Source: Planktophila sp965267775
GTDB taxonomy: Bacteria > Actinomycetota > Actinomycetes > Nanopelagicales > Nanopelagicaceae
Direction of reading: 5' to 3'
Assembly: GCA_965267775.1 (NCBI GenBank)
Contig: OZ254140.1
Span: forward strand, 744,001 to 808,000
Length of the DNA stretch: 64,000 bases
The notes beneath the pieces were generated by a model. The model saw only the letters and a list, made by a program, of their open reading frames with translations, had not been told where the DNA came from and made no database searches. Shown here in pieces: positions 1 to 7,095 of the stretch. Position 1 is the stretch's first letter. Every line of letters starts with the position of its first letter. Made by a program: the position numbers and the translations under genes.

Positions 1-497
1 AGTTCGGGATCTGCCATCAAAGCTCGCGCAATTTGAACACGCTTGCGTTCGCCTTCGCTGAGGGTTCCATACCTTCTCTCTGCGAGATCGCGAACACCGA
101 ATGTGGTCAGCAGGGCGACGGCGCGGGACTCATCCCAAAGGTCGTAAGCCTCATTCCAGCGTCCCAAGATCGCATATGCAGCAGTAAGAACAACGTCACG
201 AACTACTTCGCTATCAGGAATATCTTCAGAGATAAGGGCGCCACAGATTCCGATCCTCGTTCTTAATTCGGCAAGATCAACTTTGCCCATCTCCTTATCC
301 AAGAGATGCACTGAACCCGAAGTTGGAAAGAAACGAGTTGCGAGAATCTGAAGAAGAGTCGACTTGCCAGCGCCATTGGGACCGAGAACAACCCATCGCT
401 CGCCAGGCTTGATAGCGAAAGTTAAGGGTCCAAGAATCGTGCGATCACCACGACGAACTGACACGTCGCGAAGTTCTAATACGTACTCTCCGGCCAT
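1..497 (-). CDS. ABC transporter ATP-binding protein, 3' end outside the window
   Basis: This is the first ~165 residues of an ABC ATPase on the minus strand, cut by the window edge. Walker A is GPNGAGKST at residues 39-47, and the signature LSEGERKR with the following VQIARAL starts near 146. Walker B lies beyond the edge. The start ATG at 497 is set by an in-frame stop a few codons upstream. No membrane segment is fused, so it would pair with a separate permease or act as a soluble ABC protein of the YlmA/ModF-like kind. The substrate cannot be told. It is divergent from serB with about 80 bases between the starts. Confidence 0.85.
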   Translation of the reverse strand, partial: MAGEYVLELRDVSVRRGDRTILGPLTFAIKPGERWVVLGPNGAGKSTLLQILATRFFPTSGSVHLLDKEMGKVDLAELRTRIGICGALISEDIPDSEVVRDVVLTAAYAILGRWNEAYDLWDESRAVALLTTFGVRDLAERRYGTLSEGERKRVQIARALMADPE

Positions 498-565
498 GCG
501 AGCACGATATATCTTTCATAGTGAAATCCGCGGTAGAAATAACCTCTCTTGAGAGTGATTCGTAC

Positions 566-571
566 TAACCT
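566..571 (+). promoter_or_regulatory. Candidate -10 element of serB
   Basis: TAACCT lies 7 bases before a GTG (579) that is in frame with serB. No ribosome binding site is visible, so a leaderless transcript starting at or near this GTG is plausible. Inferred from spacing only. Confidence 0.35.
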
Positions 572-578
572 GACCCCT

Positions 579-1781
579 GTGACTAGCGAAAAGAGCCAAT
601 TTACGGGGTTAATTCTCCTCTCTGGCGTTGATACACCCGGAATCACTCAGGCTCTTTTTGAGACTCTCTCTCCCTTTGCCGTAACAGTTCTCGATATCGA
701 GCAAGTTGTCGCTCGAGACCGAGTTATCTTAACCGTACTTATTGCGCTCAATCCAGATCATCGTGCCGCGATTGATGAAGATCTCAACCTTTGTGCTGAA
801 AAGCTCGGCGTTGATATCGCCACATCTTTCCAAACTCAAGAGGGCTCAACCATCGCAGCGAAGACTGGCTTGATGCATGTTGTCGCCCTTGGCAATCCGC
901 TCAATCCTGCTGCAATCAGCGCTATCGCATCTGAGATTGCCGAACACGGAGGAAATATCGAGCGCATCCATCGCACCGCTAGCTATCCCGTTACCGCTAT
1001 TGAATTCGTTGTCTCCGAGGTAGATCAGAACTGTATTCGACCCACCCTTGCTCAAGTCGCTAACTCTCACTCTGTAGATATAGCTGTCTCCCCTGGCGGG
1101 CTTATGCGATGGGCGAAGAAGCTCGTTGTGATGGATGTTGATTCAACGCTCATTCAGCAAGAGGTAATCGAACTCTTAGGAGCAAAGGCCGGTAAAGAGG
1201 CTGAGATTAAATCAATCACCGATCGAGCTATGGCTGGCGAGTTAGATTTTGAGGCGAGCTTACGTTCTCGCGTAGCGCTCCTTGAAGGGCTATCTGAGAG
1301 CGTCATTGATGAAGTGCGCGGAGAAATTCTACTTACACCTGGGGCTCGTACTCTTGTGTCAACGTTGAAGAAGTTGGGCCACAGTGTCGCAGTTGTCTCT
1401 GGCGGATTTACAACGGTTATTGAACCGATATTGGTAGAACTCGGCATTACGCATTACCGAGCAAATACACTCGAAATAATCGATGGAAAATTAACAGGAA
1501 AGATTATTGGAGATGTCATCGATCGCCCTGCTAAGGCGACTGCACTTCGTGATTTTGCTGCTCTTGAGGGAGTCACACTTGAGCAGACTATTGCAATCGG
1601 TGATGGGGCAAACGATCTCGATATGATTGCAGCAGCTGGTTTAGGAATTGCATTCAATGCTAAGCCTGCTGTAAAAGCAGCTGCTGATAGCTCTCTCACT
1701 GCACCTTACCTAGATTCAGTCCTCTATCTCCTTGGAATTACTCGCGAGGAAGTCGAGGAAGCTGGAGCTTCTCGTAAATAA
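579..1781 (+). CDS. serB: Phosphoserine phosphatase SerB (ACT-ACT-HAD type)
   Basis: Dephosphorylates O-phospho-L-serine, the last step of serine synthesis, in the cytosol. Two ACT-like regulatory domains (about residues 5-85 and 95-175) precede a HAD phosphatase domain. HAD motif I is DVDST near residue 186, motif II is SGGF, the motif III lysine lies in RPAKATALRDFA, and motif IV is GDGANDLDMIAAAG. The architecture matches actinobacterial SerB2. The start is uncertain: TTG 549 and GTG 555 are in frame upstream, but the ACT domain begins right after GTG 579, which has a -10-like hexamer 7 bases before it. It ends directly against the stop codon of convergent hisG with no terminator visible. 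Confidence 0.93.
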   Translation: MTSEKSQFTGLILLSGVDTPGITQALFETLSPFAVTVLDIEQVVARDRVILTVLIALNPDHRAAIDEDLNLCAEKLGVDIATSFQTQEGSTIAAKTGLMHVVALGNPLNPAAISAIASEIAEHGGNIERIHRTASYPVTAIEFVVSEVDQNCIRPTLAQVANSHSVDIAVSPGGLMRWAKKLVVMDVDSTLIQQEVIELLGAKAGKEAEIKSITDRAMAGELDFEASLRSRVALLEGLSESVIDEVRGEILLTPGARTLVSTLKKLGHSVAVVSGGFTTVIEPILVELGITHYRANTLEIIDGKLTGKIIGDVIDRPAKATALRDFAALEGVTLEQTIAIGDGANDLDMIAAAGLGIAFNAKPAVKAAADSSLTAPYLDSVLYLLGITREEVEEAGASRK

Positions 1782-2627
1782 TTAGAGTCGGCAGGCGTGA
1801 ATATCGGTAACGAGAATTCCTCGTGCACCGAGCGCCCAGAGCTCATCCATCAAGCGATTAGTCTCTGTTCGAAGGACCATTGCACGCACTGCAACCCAAT
1901 CTTCCTTCTGTAACGGAGAGATGGTTGGAGATTCAAGTCCAGGTGTAATTGCACAGGCCTTCTCCACTGAAATCTTAGGAACGTCATAATCGAGAAGAAC
2001 ATATTGACGAGCTGTAACCACGCCTTGAAGGCGACGAATAAGAATGTCGAGTCCTGCCGGAATTTCCGCACCTGGACGCTTAATGAGTATCGCCTCAGAT
2101 GTAAGGATTGGATCACCAAAGACCTCTAGCCCAGCCTGGCGAAGTGTATTTCCAGTGCTCACAACATCGGCGATGAGATCTGCGACGCCGAGTCGGACGG
2201 AACTTTCAACTGCGCCATCGAGTCGAACTACCGATGCGCTAATCCCCCGCTGCGAGAGATAGTTGTCAACGAGTCCAGGATAAGCAGTTGCAACGCGCTT
2301 GCCAGAAATCTTTTCGACTGAGAGCTCTGAGCCCACGGGTGCTGCAAATCGAAATGTTGAACCTCCAAAATCAAGTGCGAGAACTTCTTCTGCACTTGCT
2401 CCTGAATCAATAAGGAGATCGCGTCCGGTAATACCGGCCTCAAGTTCGCCTGAACCAACATAGATTGCGATATCACGCGGGCGCAAATAGTAGAACTCGA
2501 CGCCATTTGAACTATCGGTGAGTACAAGGTCTCTCGAATCTGTACGTTGGCGATATCCAGCCTCTTTAAGGATTGCGATAGAAGAATCTGCGAGTGAACC
2601 TTTATTAGGAACAGCGATACGTAACAT
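1782..2627 (-). CDS. hisG: ATP phosphoribosyltransferase (long form)
   Basis: Catalyses the first committed step of histidine synthesis, ATP + PRPP to phosphoribosyl-ATP. The 281-residue protein starts MLRIAVPNKGSLAD, typical of the family. The PRPP-site region DVVSTGNTLRQAGLEVFG is present near residues 150-170, and the length fits the long form with a C-terminal ACT-like regulatory domain for histidine feedback, so no HisZ should be needed. ATG 2627 is chosen over a longer in-frame extension because the family N-terminus begins there. It lies 16 bases downstream of hisE, as in other actinobacteria. The other his genes are not in the window. Confidence 0.95.
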   Translation of the reverse strand: MLRIAVPNKGSLADSSIAILKEAGYRQRTDSRDLVLTDSSNGVEFYYLRPRDIAIYVGSGELEAGITGRDLLIDSGASAEEVLALDFGGSTFRFAAPVGSELSVEKISGKRVATAYPGLVDNYLSQRGISASVVRLDGAVESSVRLGVADLIADVVSTGNTLRQAGLEVFGDPILTSEAILIKRPGAEIPAGLDILIRRLQGVVTARQYVLLDYDVPKISVEKACAITPGLESPTISPLQKEDWVAVRAMVLRTETNRLMDELWALGARGILVTDIHACRL

Positions 2628-2643
2628 GGGCAAGCCTGCTCTC

Positions 2644-2907
2644 TTAGAGGTAACGGTAGATATCGTCGGGCGTGAGGCCACGTGCGAGCATCAGAGTTTG
2701 TAGGTGATAGATCAATTGGCTTATCTCTTCGGCGAGGGCTTCATCGCTCTCATGTTCTGCAGCTAGCCAGACCTCACCAGCTTCTTCGAGAATCTTCTTT
2801 CCTATCGTGTGAACGCCAGCATCTACCGCGGCAACAGTCCCTGAACCCTCAGAACGAGTCTCTAGCTTTGCTACAAGTTCTACCCAAAGGGAATCAAATG
2901 ACTTCAT
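2644..2907 (-). CDS. hisE: Phosphoribosyl-ATP pyrophosphatase
   Basis: Hydrolyses phosphoribosyl-ATP to phosphoribosyl-AMP and pyrophosphate, step two of histidine synthesis. The 87-residue all-alpha MazG-like protein has the core KKILEEAGEVWLAAEHES (about residues 37-54) and the downstream EISQLIYHLQTLM, which supply the acidic metal-binding helix positions. It is a stand-alone HisE, not fused to HisI, as in mycobacteria and Streptomyces. First gene of a hisE-hisG pair. A TAGAAT hexamer ends exactly 6 bases before its ATG, suggesting its own leaderless promoter just past the end of pnuC. Confidence 0.95.
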   Translation of the reverse strand: MKSFDSLWVELVAKLETRSEGSGTVAAVDAGVHTIGKKILEEAGEVWLAAEHESDEALAEEISQLIYHLQTLMLARGLTPDDIYRYL

Positions 2908-2913
2908 GGGTAG

Positions 2914-2919
2914 ATTCTA
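2914..2919 (-). promoter_or_regulatory. -10 element, leaderless hisE promoter
   Basis: TAGAAT, then CTACCC, then the hisE ATG: a consensus TANNNT hexamer exactly 6 bases before the start codon, with no Shine-Dalgarno sequence. The same spacing recurs at eleven other genes in the window. Confidence 0.55.
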
Positions 2920-3600
2920 CTAGAGAGGAGTCGATGACTTCTCGGATTTACTGATTCTTAGCCAAGAGGTAAAGCCCCACAACACAAAGGGAAGATAAAT
3001 TGCATAGAGAGTGCCTGTTGGGTAATAGCCATTCTTGAAGGCAAATGGAACTCCAACAAGGTCCACGGCGATCCAGACAAGCCAGAATTCAACGTACCCA
3101 CGACTCATTCCATATGTTGCTAGAGCAGTGCCGGTGAAGATCCATGTGTCGACGAAGAGCCATTGACCACTCTCACCGAGGGATTTGAAGATCTGAGAGG
3201 AGATGAGAAAGAAGGCGATAATCACCGGTATGAGGATGAGCTTCTCGCGGGAAGTAGTCCATCGAGGCTGAACGGCAGGTGTACCAGCAACTCCATGGCG
3301 CTGATGGTGAGACCAGCGAATCCATCCATAAGCACTCACGATGATGAGGAGGAGATTTCGACTTGCCTGTCCGTAGAAGTTTGCATGTTGGCTCTGATCA
3401 CCAAATGAGAAGACCGCGCCTAGAAAAACAGTGAAGAGGAGAGCATCGCCAACGATGCCAACAGGCCATGCAGAAACTCTACGACGTGCACCAAGGATCG
3501 CGCTCGTCAAGCCGAGAAGACCACCAATTACTTCACGCACAGCAATTGATTTACTTCCGAAGGTAATTGTTGCTTCAAATAACCATTTCAGTAATGACAT
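2920..3600 (-). CDS. pnuC: PnuC-family nicotinamide riboside/mononucleotide transporter
   Basis: A 226-residue integral membrane protein with about seven hydrophobic segments and PnuC features: WPVGIVGDALLFTVFL, SAYGWIRWSHH, and a C-terminal WIAVDLVGVPFAF followed by KNGYYPTGTLYAIYLPF. PnuC proteins take up NAD precursors (usually nicotinamide riboside) by facilitated diffusion, with phosphorylation inside the cell trapping the substrate. The ATG shares its A with the rpe stop codon (TAATG), and a strong GGGGGAG ribosome binding site lies inside the end of rpe, so the two are translationally coupled. Substrate choice within the family is not readable here; thiamine or riboflavin relatives exist. 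Confidence 0.88.
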   Translation of the reverse strand: MSLLKWLFEATITFGSKSIAVREVIGGLLGLTSAILGARRRVSAWPVGIVGDALLFTVFLGAVFSFGDQSQHANFYGQASRNLLLIIVSAYGWIRWSHHQRHGVAGTPAVQPRWTTSREKLILIPVIIAFFLISSQIFKSLGESGQWLFVDTWIFTGTALATYGMSRGYVEFWLVWIAVDLVGVPFAFKNGYYPTGTLYAIYLPFVLWGFTSWLRISKSEKSSTPL

Positions 3601-4259
3601 TACTCTCCCCCTGCCTTCTTACGAAGTAATTTCACCATTTCAGCAGGATCTTCTGATCTAAATACTGCACTTCCTGCAACAAAGGTATCTGCGCCAGCAT
3701 GCGCTGCTCGCTCAATCGTCTCTAGCGAAATACCACCATCCACCTGAAGCCAGATAGGACGGTCACCGATGAGTTTTCGAGTGGCCGAAATCTTTTCGAG
3801 CATTGCTTCGATAAATGATTGTCCGCCGAAGCCAGGCTCAACAGTCATTATCAAGAACATATCAACGCTATCGAGGTAATCTGCATAATCTTCTATACGG
3901 GTACCGGGCTTAAGAGCGATGGACGCGCGGGATCCTAAGGCGCGAATAGCACGCGCGGTTCCTCTAATGTCTTTCGCCGCCTCAACGTGAAAGGTAACGC
4001 TGGCGCTGCCAGCCTCTGCATACTGAATTGCAATCTGATCAACATCGGCAACCATCAGGTGTGAATCGATTGGTATTGGAGATGAAGCGATAATTGCCGA
4101 TGCAGCATCGAAATCAAAGGTGAAATTTGGAACGAAGATATTGTCCATCACATCGAGGTGAATAAAATCCGAGACTTCTGCAATCTTGGATATCTCAGCG
4201 GCAAGATTTGAGAAGTCGGCGTTGAGGATGCTCGGCGTGATTCGAATATCTTTACTCAT
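3600..4259 (-). CDS. rpe: Ribulose-phosphate 3-epimerase
   Basis: Interconverts ribulose 5-phosphate and xylulose 5-phosphate in the pentose phosphate pathway. The 219-residue TIM barrel starts RITPSILNADFSNL, has the metal-binding HLDVMDN region near residues 34-40, SHLMV near 66-70, TVEPGFGGQ near 138-146 and the phosphate-binding VDGGI and GSAVFRSEDP near the C terminus. The length is typical. It follows rsmB by 9 bases and overlaps pnuC by one base. A TAGCCT hexamer, whose TAG is the rsmB stop codon, lies exactly 6 bases before its ATG. Confidence 0.96.
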   Translation of the reverse strand: MSKDIRITPSILNADFSNLAAEISKIAEVSDFIHLDVMDNIFVPNFTFDFDAASAIIASSPIPIDSHLMVADVDQIAIQYAEAGSASVTFHVEAAKDIRGTARAIRALGSRASIALKPGTRIEDYADYLDSVDMFLIMTVEPGFGGQSFIEAMLEKISATRKLIGDRPIWLQVDGGISLETIERAAHAGADTFVAGSAVFRSEDPAEMVKLLRKKAGGE

Positions 4260-4265
4260 CGTAGA

Positions 4266-4271
4266 AGGCTA
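4266..4271 (-). promoter_or_regulatory. -10 element, leaderless rpe promoter
   Basis: TAGCCT, then TCTACG, then the rpe ATG. The first three bases are also the rsmB stop codon. It fits the recurring TANNNT-N6-ATG arrangement, though one hexamer alone could be chance. Confidence 0.45.
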
Positions 4272-5633
4272 ATTCGCTTTCTTAAATATCGCCAGGAACA
4301 TTGAATCCGTGTTGTGAAGATGGCCCCAGAGCGAGAGCGCACCCGCACGAGTTCCATCCGACAATCCATCAGGAATGAGTGGATTGATATCTACGAGCTC
4401 TAATTCGGGATGCTCCTTAAGAATCTGCTTAACCTGTCCAGTGGTCTCAGCGAAGTGAGGCGAGCAGGTCGCATAGCCAAAGTAGCCGCCAGGGTTCAGT
4501 ACAGAGATAGCCGCATTACTCAGTTCAAGTTGAAGTTGCAAGAGCGGTGCTAAATCCTTGATGGTGCGACGCCAGCGAACCTCAGGTCTGCGCCTGAGGG
4601 CGCCAAGTCCTGTGCATGGTACATCTGCAAGGATTGCATCAAATGTTCGACCATGTGAAGCAATTTCACGGCCATCACCAACAATGACTCCAAACTTGCC
4701 AATAACATTCTTCACCAACTTTGCTCGTGGTTCAGAGATTTCATTGGCAACGAAATCTCGACCATCTACTTCACAGATGTGGGACAAGAGCGCCGCCTTG
4801 CCGCCCGGACCGGCACAGAGATCGAGAGTACTAGTCGCAGTAGCTGTCGCTCTCGCAAAGATATCTGCAACAAGTTGCGAACCTTCATCTTGTACTCCTG
4901 CCTTGCGATGGCGAATGATTTCGAGTGAACCTGGTGCCCCACTAAAACGTGCTCCATATGGTGAGTACTCAGTTGCAGTTGCGCCTAGCGCAACTAGCTC
5001 CTCTTGCGTTGACGCTCCTGGCCACGAAACGAGGGTAGGAAGAGCTGGAGTGTTATTCGAGCGTAACTCTGCTTCAACTGCATCAACATCTTTCAGTAAA
5101 TCGAGATATGCAGAAACAATCCATTCGGGATGTGAATATTCAATCCCCAAACGTGAGATTGGATCGCTCATAGCCCGAACAGGTTCAAGCCATTGATCCA
5201 TCTCTTTGGCAGATGCCTTGCGCATCAGAGCGTTGACGAAACTTCCTTTCGACTCCCCCAATTGTTTACGTGCCACATCTACCGTTGCAGAGACTGCAGC
5301 ATGAAGTGGTGTGCGCATGGTGAAAATCTGATGAGCGCCCATACGTGCGAGATCGACAATATCGGCATCAACCTGGCTCCATTGACGATCGCTAATTTGA
5401 GCAAAGATATAGTCGTAGAGTCCTTGCATACGTATTGTTCCGTAGACCAACTCGGTAGTGAAACCTCGGTCACGTTCATCCATCGTCGAGGCAGAGAGCG
5501 CCTGTGGCAATAAGAGATTTGAGTACCCGTTACGACGATTGACCTCAGAGATAATGTCGTAGGCGAGCAATCGAGGTGCATCTGGGCGCGGTTTAGTGAA
5601 CTTCTTTGGCGGAAAATTACTCACAGAGTTCAC
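4269..5633 (-). CDS. rsmB: 16S rRNA (cytosine-C5)-methyltransferase, RsmB/Sun family
   Basis: Methylates C967 (E. coli numbering) of 16S rRNA with S-adenosylmethionine. The N-terminal ~150 residues form a NusB-like RNA-binding domain. The C-terminal methyltransferase domain has the SAM-binding DLCAGPGGKAALL, the motif IV catalytic region DVPCTGLGALRRRPEVRWR and the second catalytic cysteine in YATCSPH. At 454 residues it is typical. GTG 5633 overlaps the end of fmt by 17 bases; a second GTG at 5624 has a better-placed AAGG site, so the real start may be three codons later. def, fmt and rsmB are a classic translation operon. Confidence 0.94.
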   Translation of the reverse strand: MNSVSNFPPKKFTKPRPDAPRLLAYDIISEVNRRNGYSNLLLPQALSASTMDERDRGFTTELVYGTIRMQGLYDYIFAQISDRQWSQVDADIVDLARMGAHQIFTMRTPLHAAVSATVDVARKQLGESKGSFVNALMRKASAKEMDQWLEPVRAMSDPISRLGIEYSHPEWIVSAYLDLLKDVDAVEAELRSNNTPALPTLVSWPGASTQEELVALGATATEYSPYGARFSGAPGSLEIIRHRKAGVQDEGSQLVADIFARATATATSTLDLCAGPGGKAALLSHICEVDGRDFVANEISEPRAKLVKNVIGKFGVIVGDGREIASHGRTFDAILADVPCTGLGALRRRPEVRWRRTIKDLAPLLQLQLELSNAAISVLNPGGYFGYATCSPHFAETTGQVKQILKEHPELELVDINPLIPDGLSDGTRAGALSLWGHLHNTDSMFLAIFKKAN

Positions 5634-6522
5634 CTTCGCTTAATCGAGCTCCATTAGCCCATGCTGATGCATCCATCCGAGCCTTACCAACAGGAGTTAT
5701 ATGAGAAATCTCTAATGCATGTGTTGCTGTTCCAATAAGCACTCTCTTTGCTATCACTGCAATCTCACCAGGCTTGAGTTTCTCTTGAGATATCAGCGGT
5801 GTTGCAACCTTGATAGGTGACCCACGGAAGTTGGTCCAGGCACCTGGATTAGATGTGAATGCGCGAATCTTTGCACTGATCTCCTCAGCGTTGAGAGTCC
5901 AAACTATCCGTGCCTCATCACGTGAAAGTTTGAGCGCGCGAGTCGCCCCTTCATTACTCTGAGGGGTTGGTTTTACTCCTTGCGTTATCTTTTCAATAGT
6001 TTCAAGAACGGCATCAACGCCCAACTCTCCAAGTTCGACGAAGAGCTCATCGCTCGTGATGTCGCTATCGAGTGCGAATCGATGAACTGTGTAAATCGGA
6101 CCTGTATCCATGCCAGCATCGAGTTTAAAGACAGTGACACCTGTAACTGCATCTTGCGCTTCTATAGATCGCTGAACAGGTGCTGCACCGCGCCATCGAG
6201 GTAGCAGCGAGAAGTGAAGATTGAGAAAGCCGTATGGTGGTATCGCAAGCGTTGCTTCTGGAATCAAAACGCCATAGCCGATTGTGATGACGCAATCTAC
6301 ATCTGCAACATGGGGTGCAATCTCATCTTTACTTTCAGGACGCGCTAGAGCAATTCCATTTGCAACCGCCCATTGAGAGACAGCTGTTGGCGTGAGCGAC
6401 TTGCCTCGACCTGCCGGGCGATCTGGCTGTGAAATAACTCGAACCAACTCATGTTCACTTTTACGTAGCGCTTCGAGAGTAGGGAGAGCAACTTCTGGTG
6501 AAGCCGCGACAGCTAGGCGCAC
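5617..6522 (-). CDS. fmt: Methionyl-tRNA formyltransferase
   Basis: Formylates initiator Met-tRNA using 10-formyltetrahydrofolate, so that translation starts with fMet. The protein is 301 residues with the catalytic region LNLHFSLLPRWRGAAPVQ (Asn and His of the N-H-D triad) near 100-117 and the Asp in LDAGMDTGPIY, plus a C-terminal OB-fold. The N-terminus MRLAVAASPEVALPTLEAL is normal. The GTG start overlaps the def stop codon by one base (TAGTG), so def and fmt, which act one after the other on the nascent N-terminus, are translationally coupled. Confidence 0.96.
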   Translation of the reverse strand: MRLAVAASPEVALPTLEALRKSEHELVRVISQPDRPAGRGKSLTPTAVSQWAVANGIALARPESKDEIAPHVADVDCVITIGYGVLIPEATLAIPPYGFLNLHFSLLPRWRGAAPVQRSIEAQDAVTGVTVFKLDAGMDTGPIYTVHRFALDSDITSDELFVELGELGVDAVLETIEKITQGVKPTPQSNEGATRALKLSRDEARIVWTLNAEEISAKIRAFTSNPGAWTNFRGSPIKVATPLISQEKLKPGEIAVIAKRVLIGTATHALEISHITPVGKARMDASAWANGARLSEGELCE

Positions 6523-7082
6523 TACAGACCTCGACCAAATGGATCGTGCGGTGAAACCCTAATCTGGGGATTGAGACCTAACTCGCTCGCCATACCGAAC
6601 CACTCGGATTCACGGATCTCCTTCATCGCAAGTTTGCGATCTTCAGTTGAAAGTCGATCAATGAAGAGGATTCCATCGAGATGGTCAGTCTCGTGCTGGA
6701 GAGCACGAGCTAGTAGTTCAGTACCTTCGACCATTAGAGGTTCGCCATGCATATTGAAACCTTTTGCAACCGCCCGCAGGGAACGTGGCGTTGGGTATAC
6801 AAGATCAGGAAAGCTTAAACATCCCTCATCGCCATCCTGCAATTCGCTACTGAGATCGAGCGAAGGATTGATGAGGTGACCGAGCTCTCCATCAACATCC
6901 CAGACAAAGACTCGAAGTGGAACTCCAATCTGAGGGGCTGCAAGTCCAGCGCCAGGGGCGTTGAGCATCGTTTCGGTGAGATCTTTAACGAGAGTTCGCA
7001 GCTCCTTATCGAAGTCGATTACCTCGTTCGCAGGAGTCACCAAAACTGGATCGCCAAAATGGCGAATTTCCTTGATAGACAT
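6522..7082 (-). CDS. def: Peptide deformylase
   Basis: Removes the formyl group from nascent proteins; a metal-dependent hydrolase. All three motifs are present in this 186-residue protein: GAGLAAPQIG (about residues 43-52), EGCLSFP (86-92, metal-binding Cys) and QHETDHLDG (two metal-binding His and the catalytic Glu). The Phe in motif 2 replaces the more common Val of EGCLSVP. First gene of def-fmt-rsmB. A TAGACT hexamer stands exactly 6 bases before the ATG, so this operon likely has its own leaderless promoter just downstream of priA. Confidence 0.96.
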   Translation of the reverse strand: MSIKEIRHFGDPVLVTPANEVIDFDKELRTLVKDLTETMLNAPGAGLAAPQIGVPLRVFVWDVDGELGHLINPSLDLSSELQDGDEGCLSFPDLVYPTPRSLRAVAKGFNMHGEPLMVEGTELLARALQHETDHLDGILFIDRLSTEDRKLAMKEIRESEWFGMASELGLNPQIRVSPHDPFGRGL

Positions 7083-7088
7083 GAGGGA

Positions 7089-7094
7089 AGTCTA
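7089..7094 (-). promoter_or_regulatory. -10 element, leaderless def promoter
   Basis: TAGACT, then TCCCTC, then the def ATG. No Shine-Dalgarno sequence is present. Same six-base spacing as at hisE, metK, gmk, thrS and others. Confidence 0.55.
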
Positions 7095-7095
7095 T

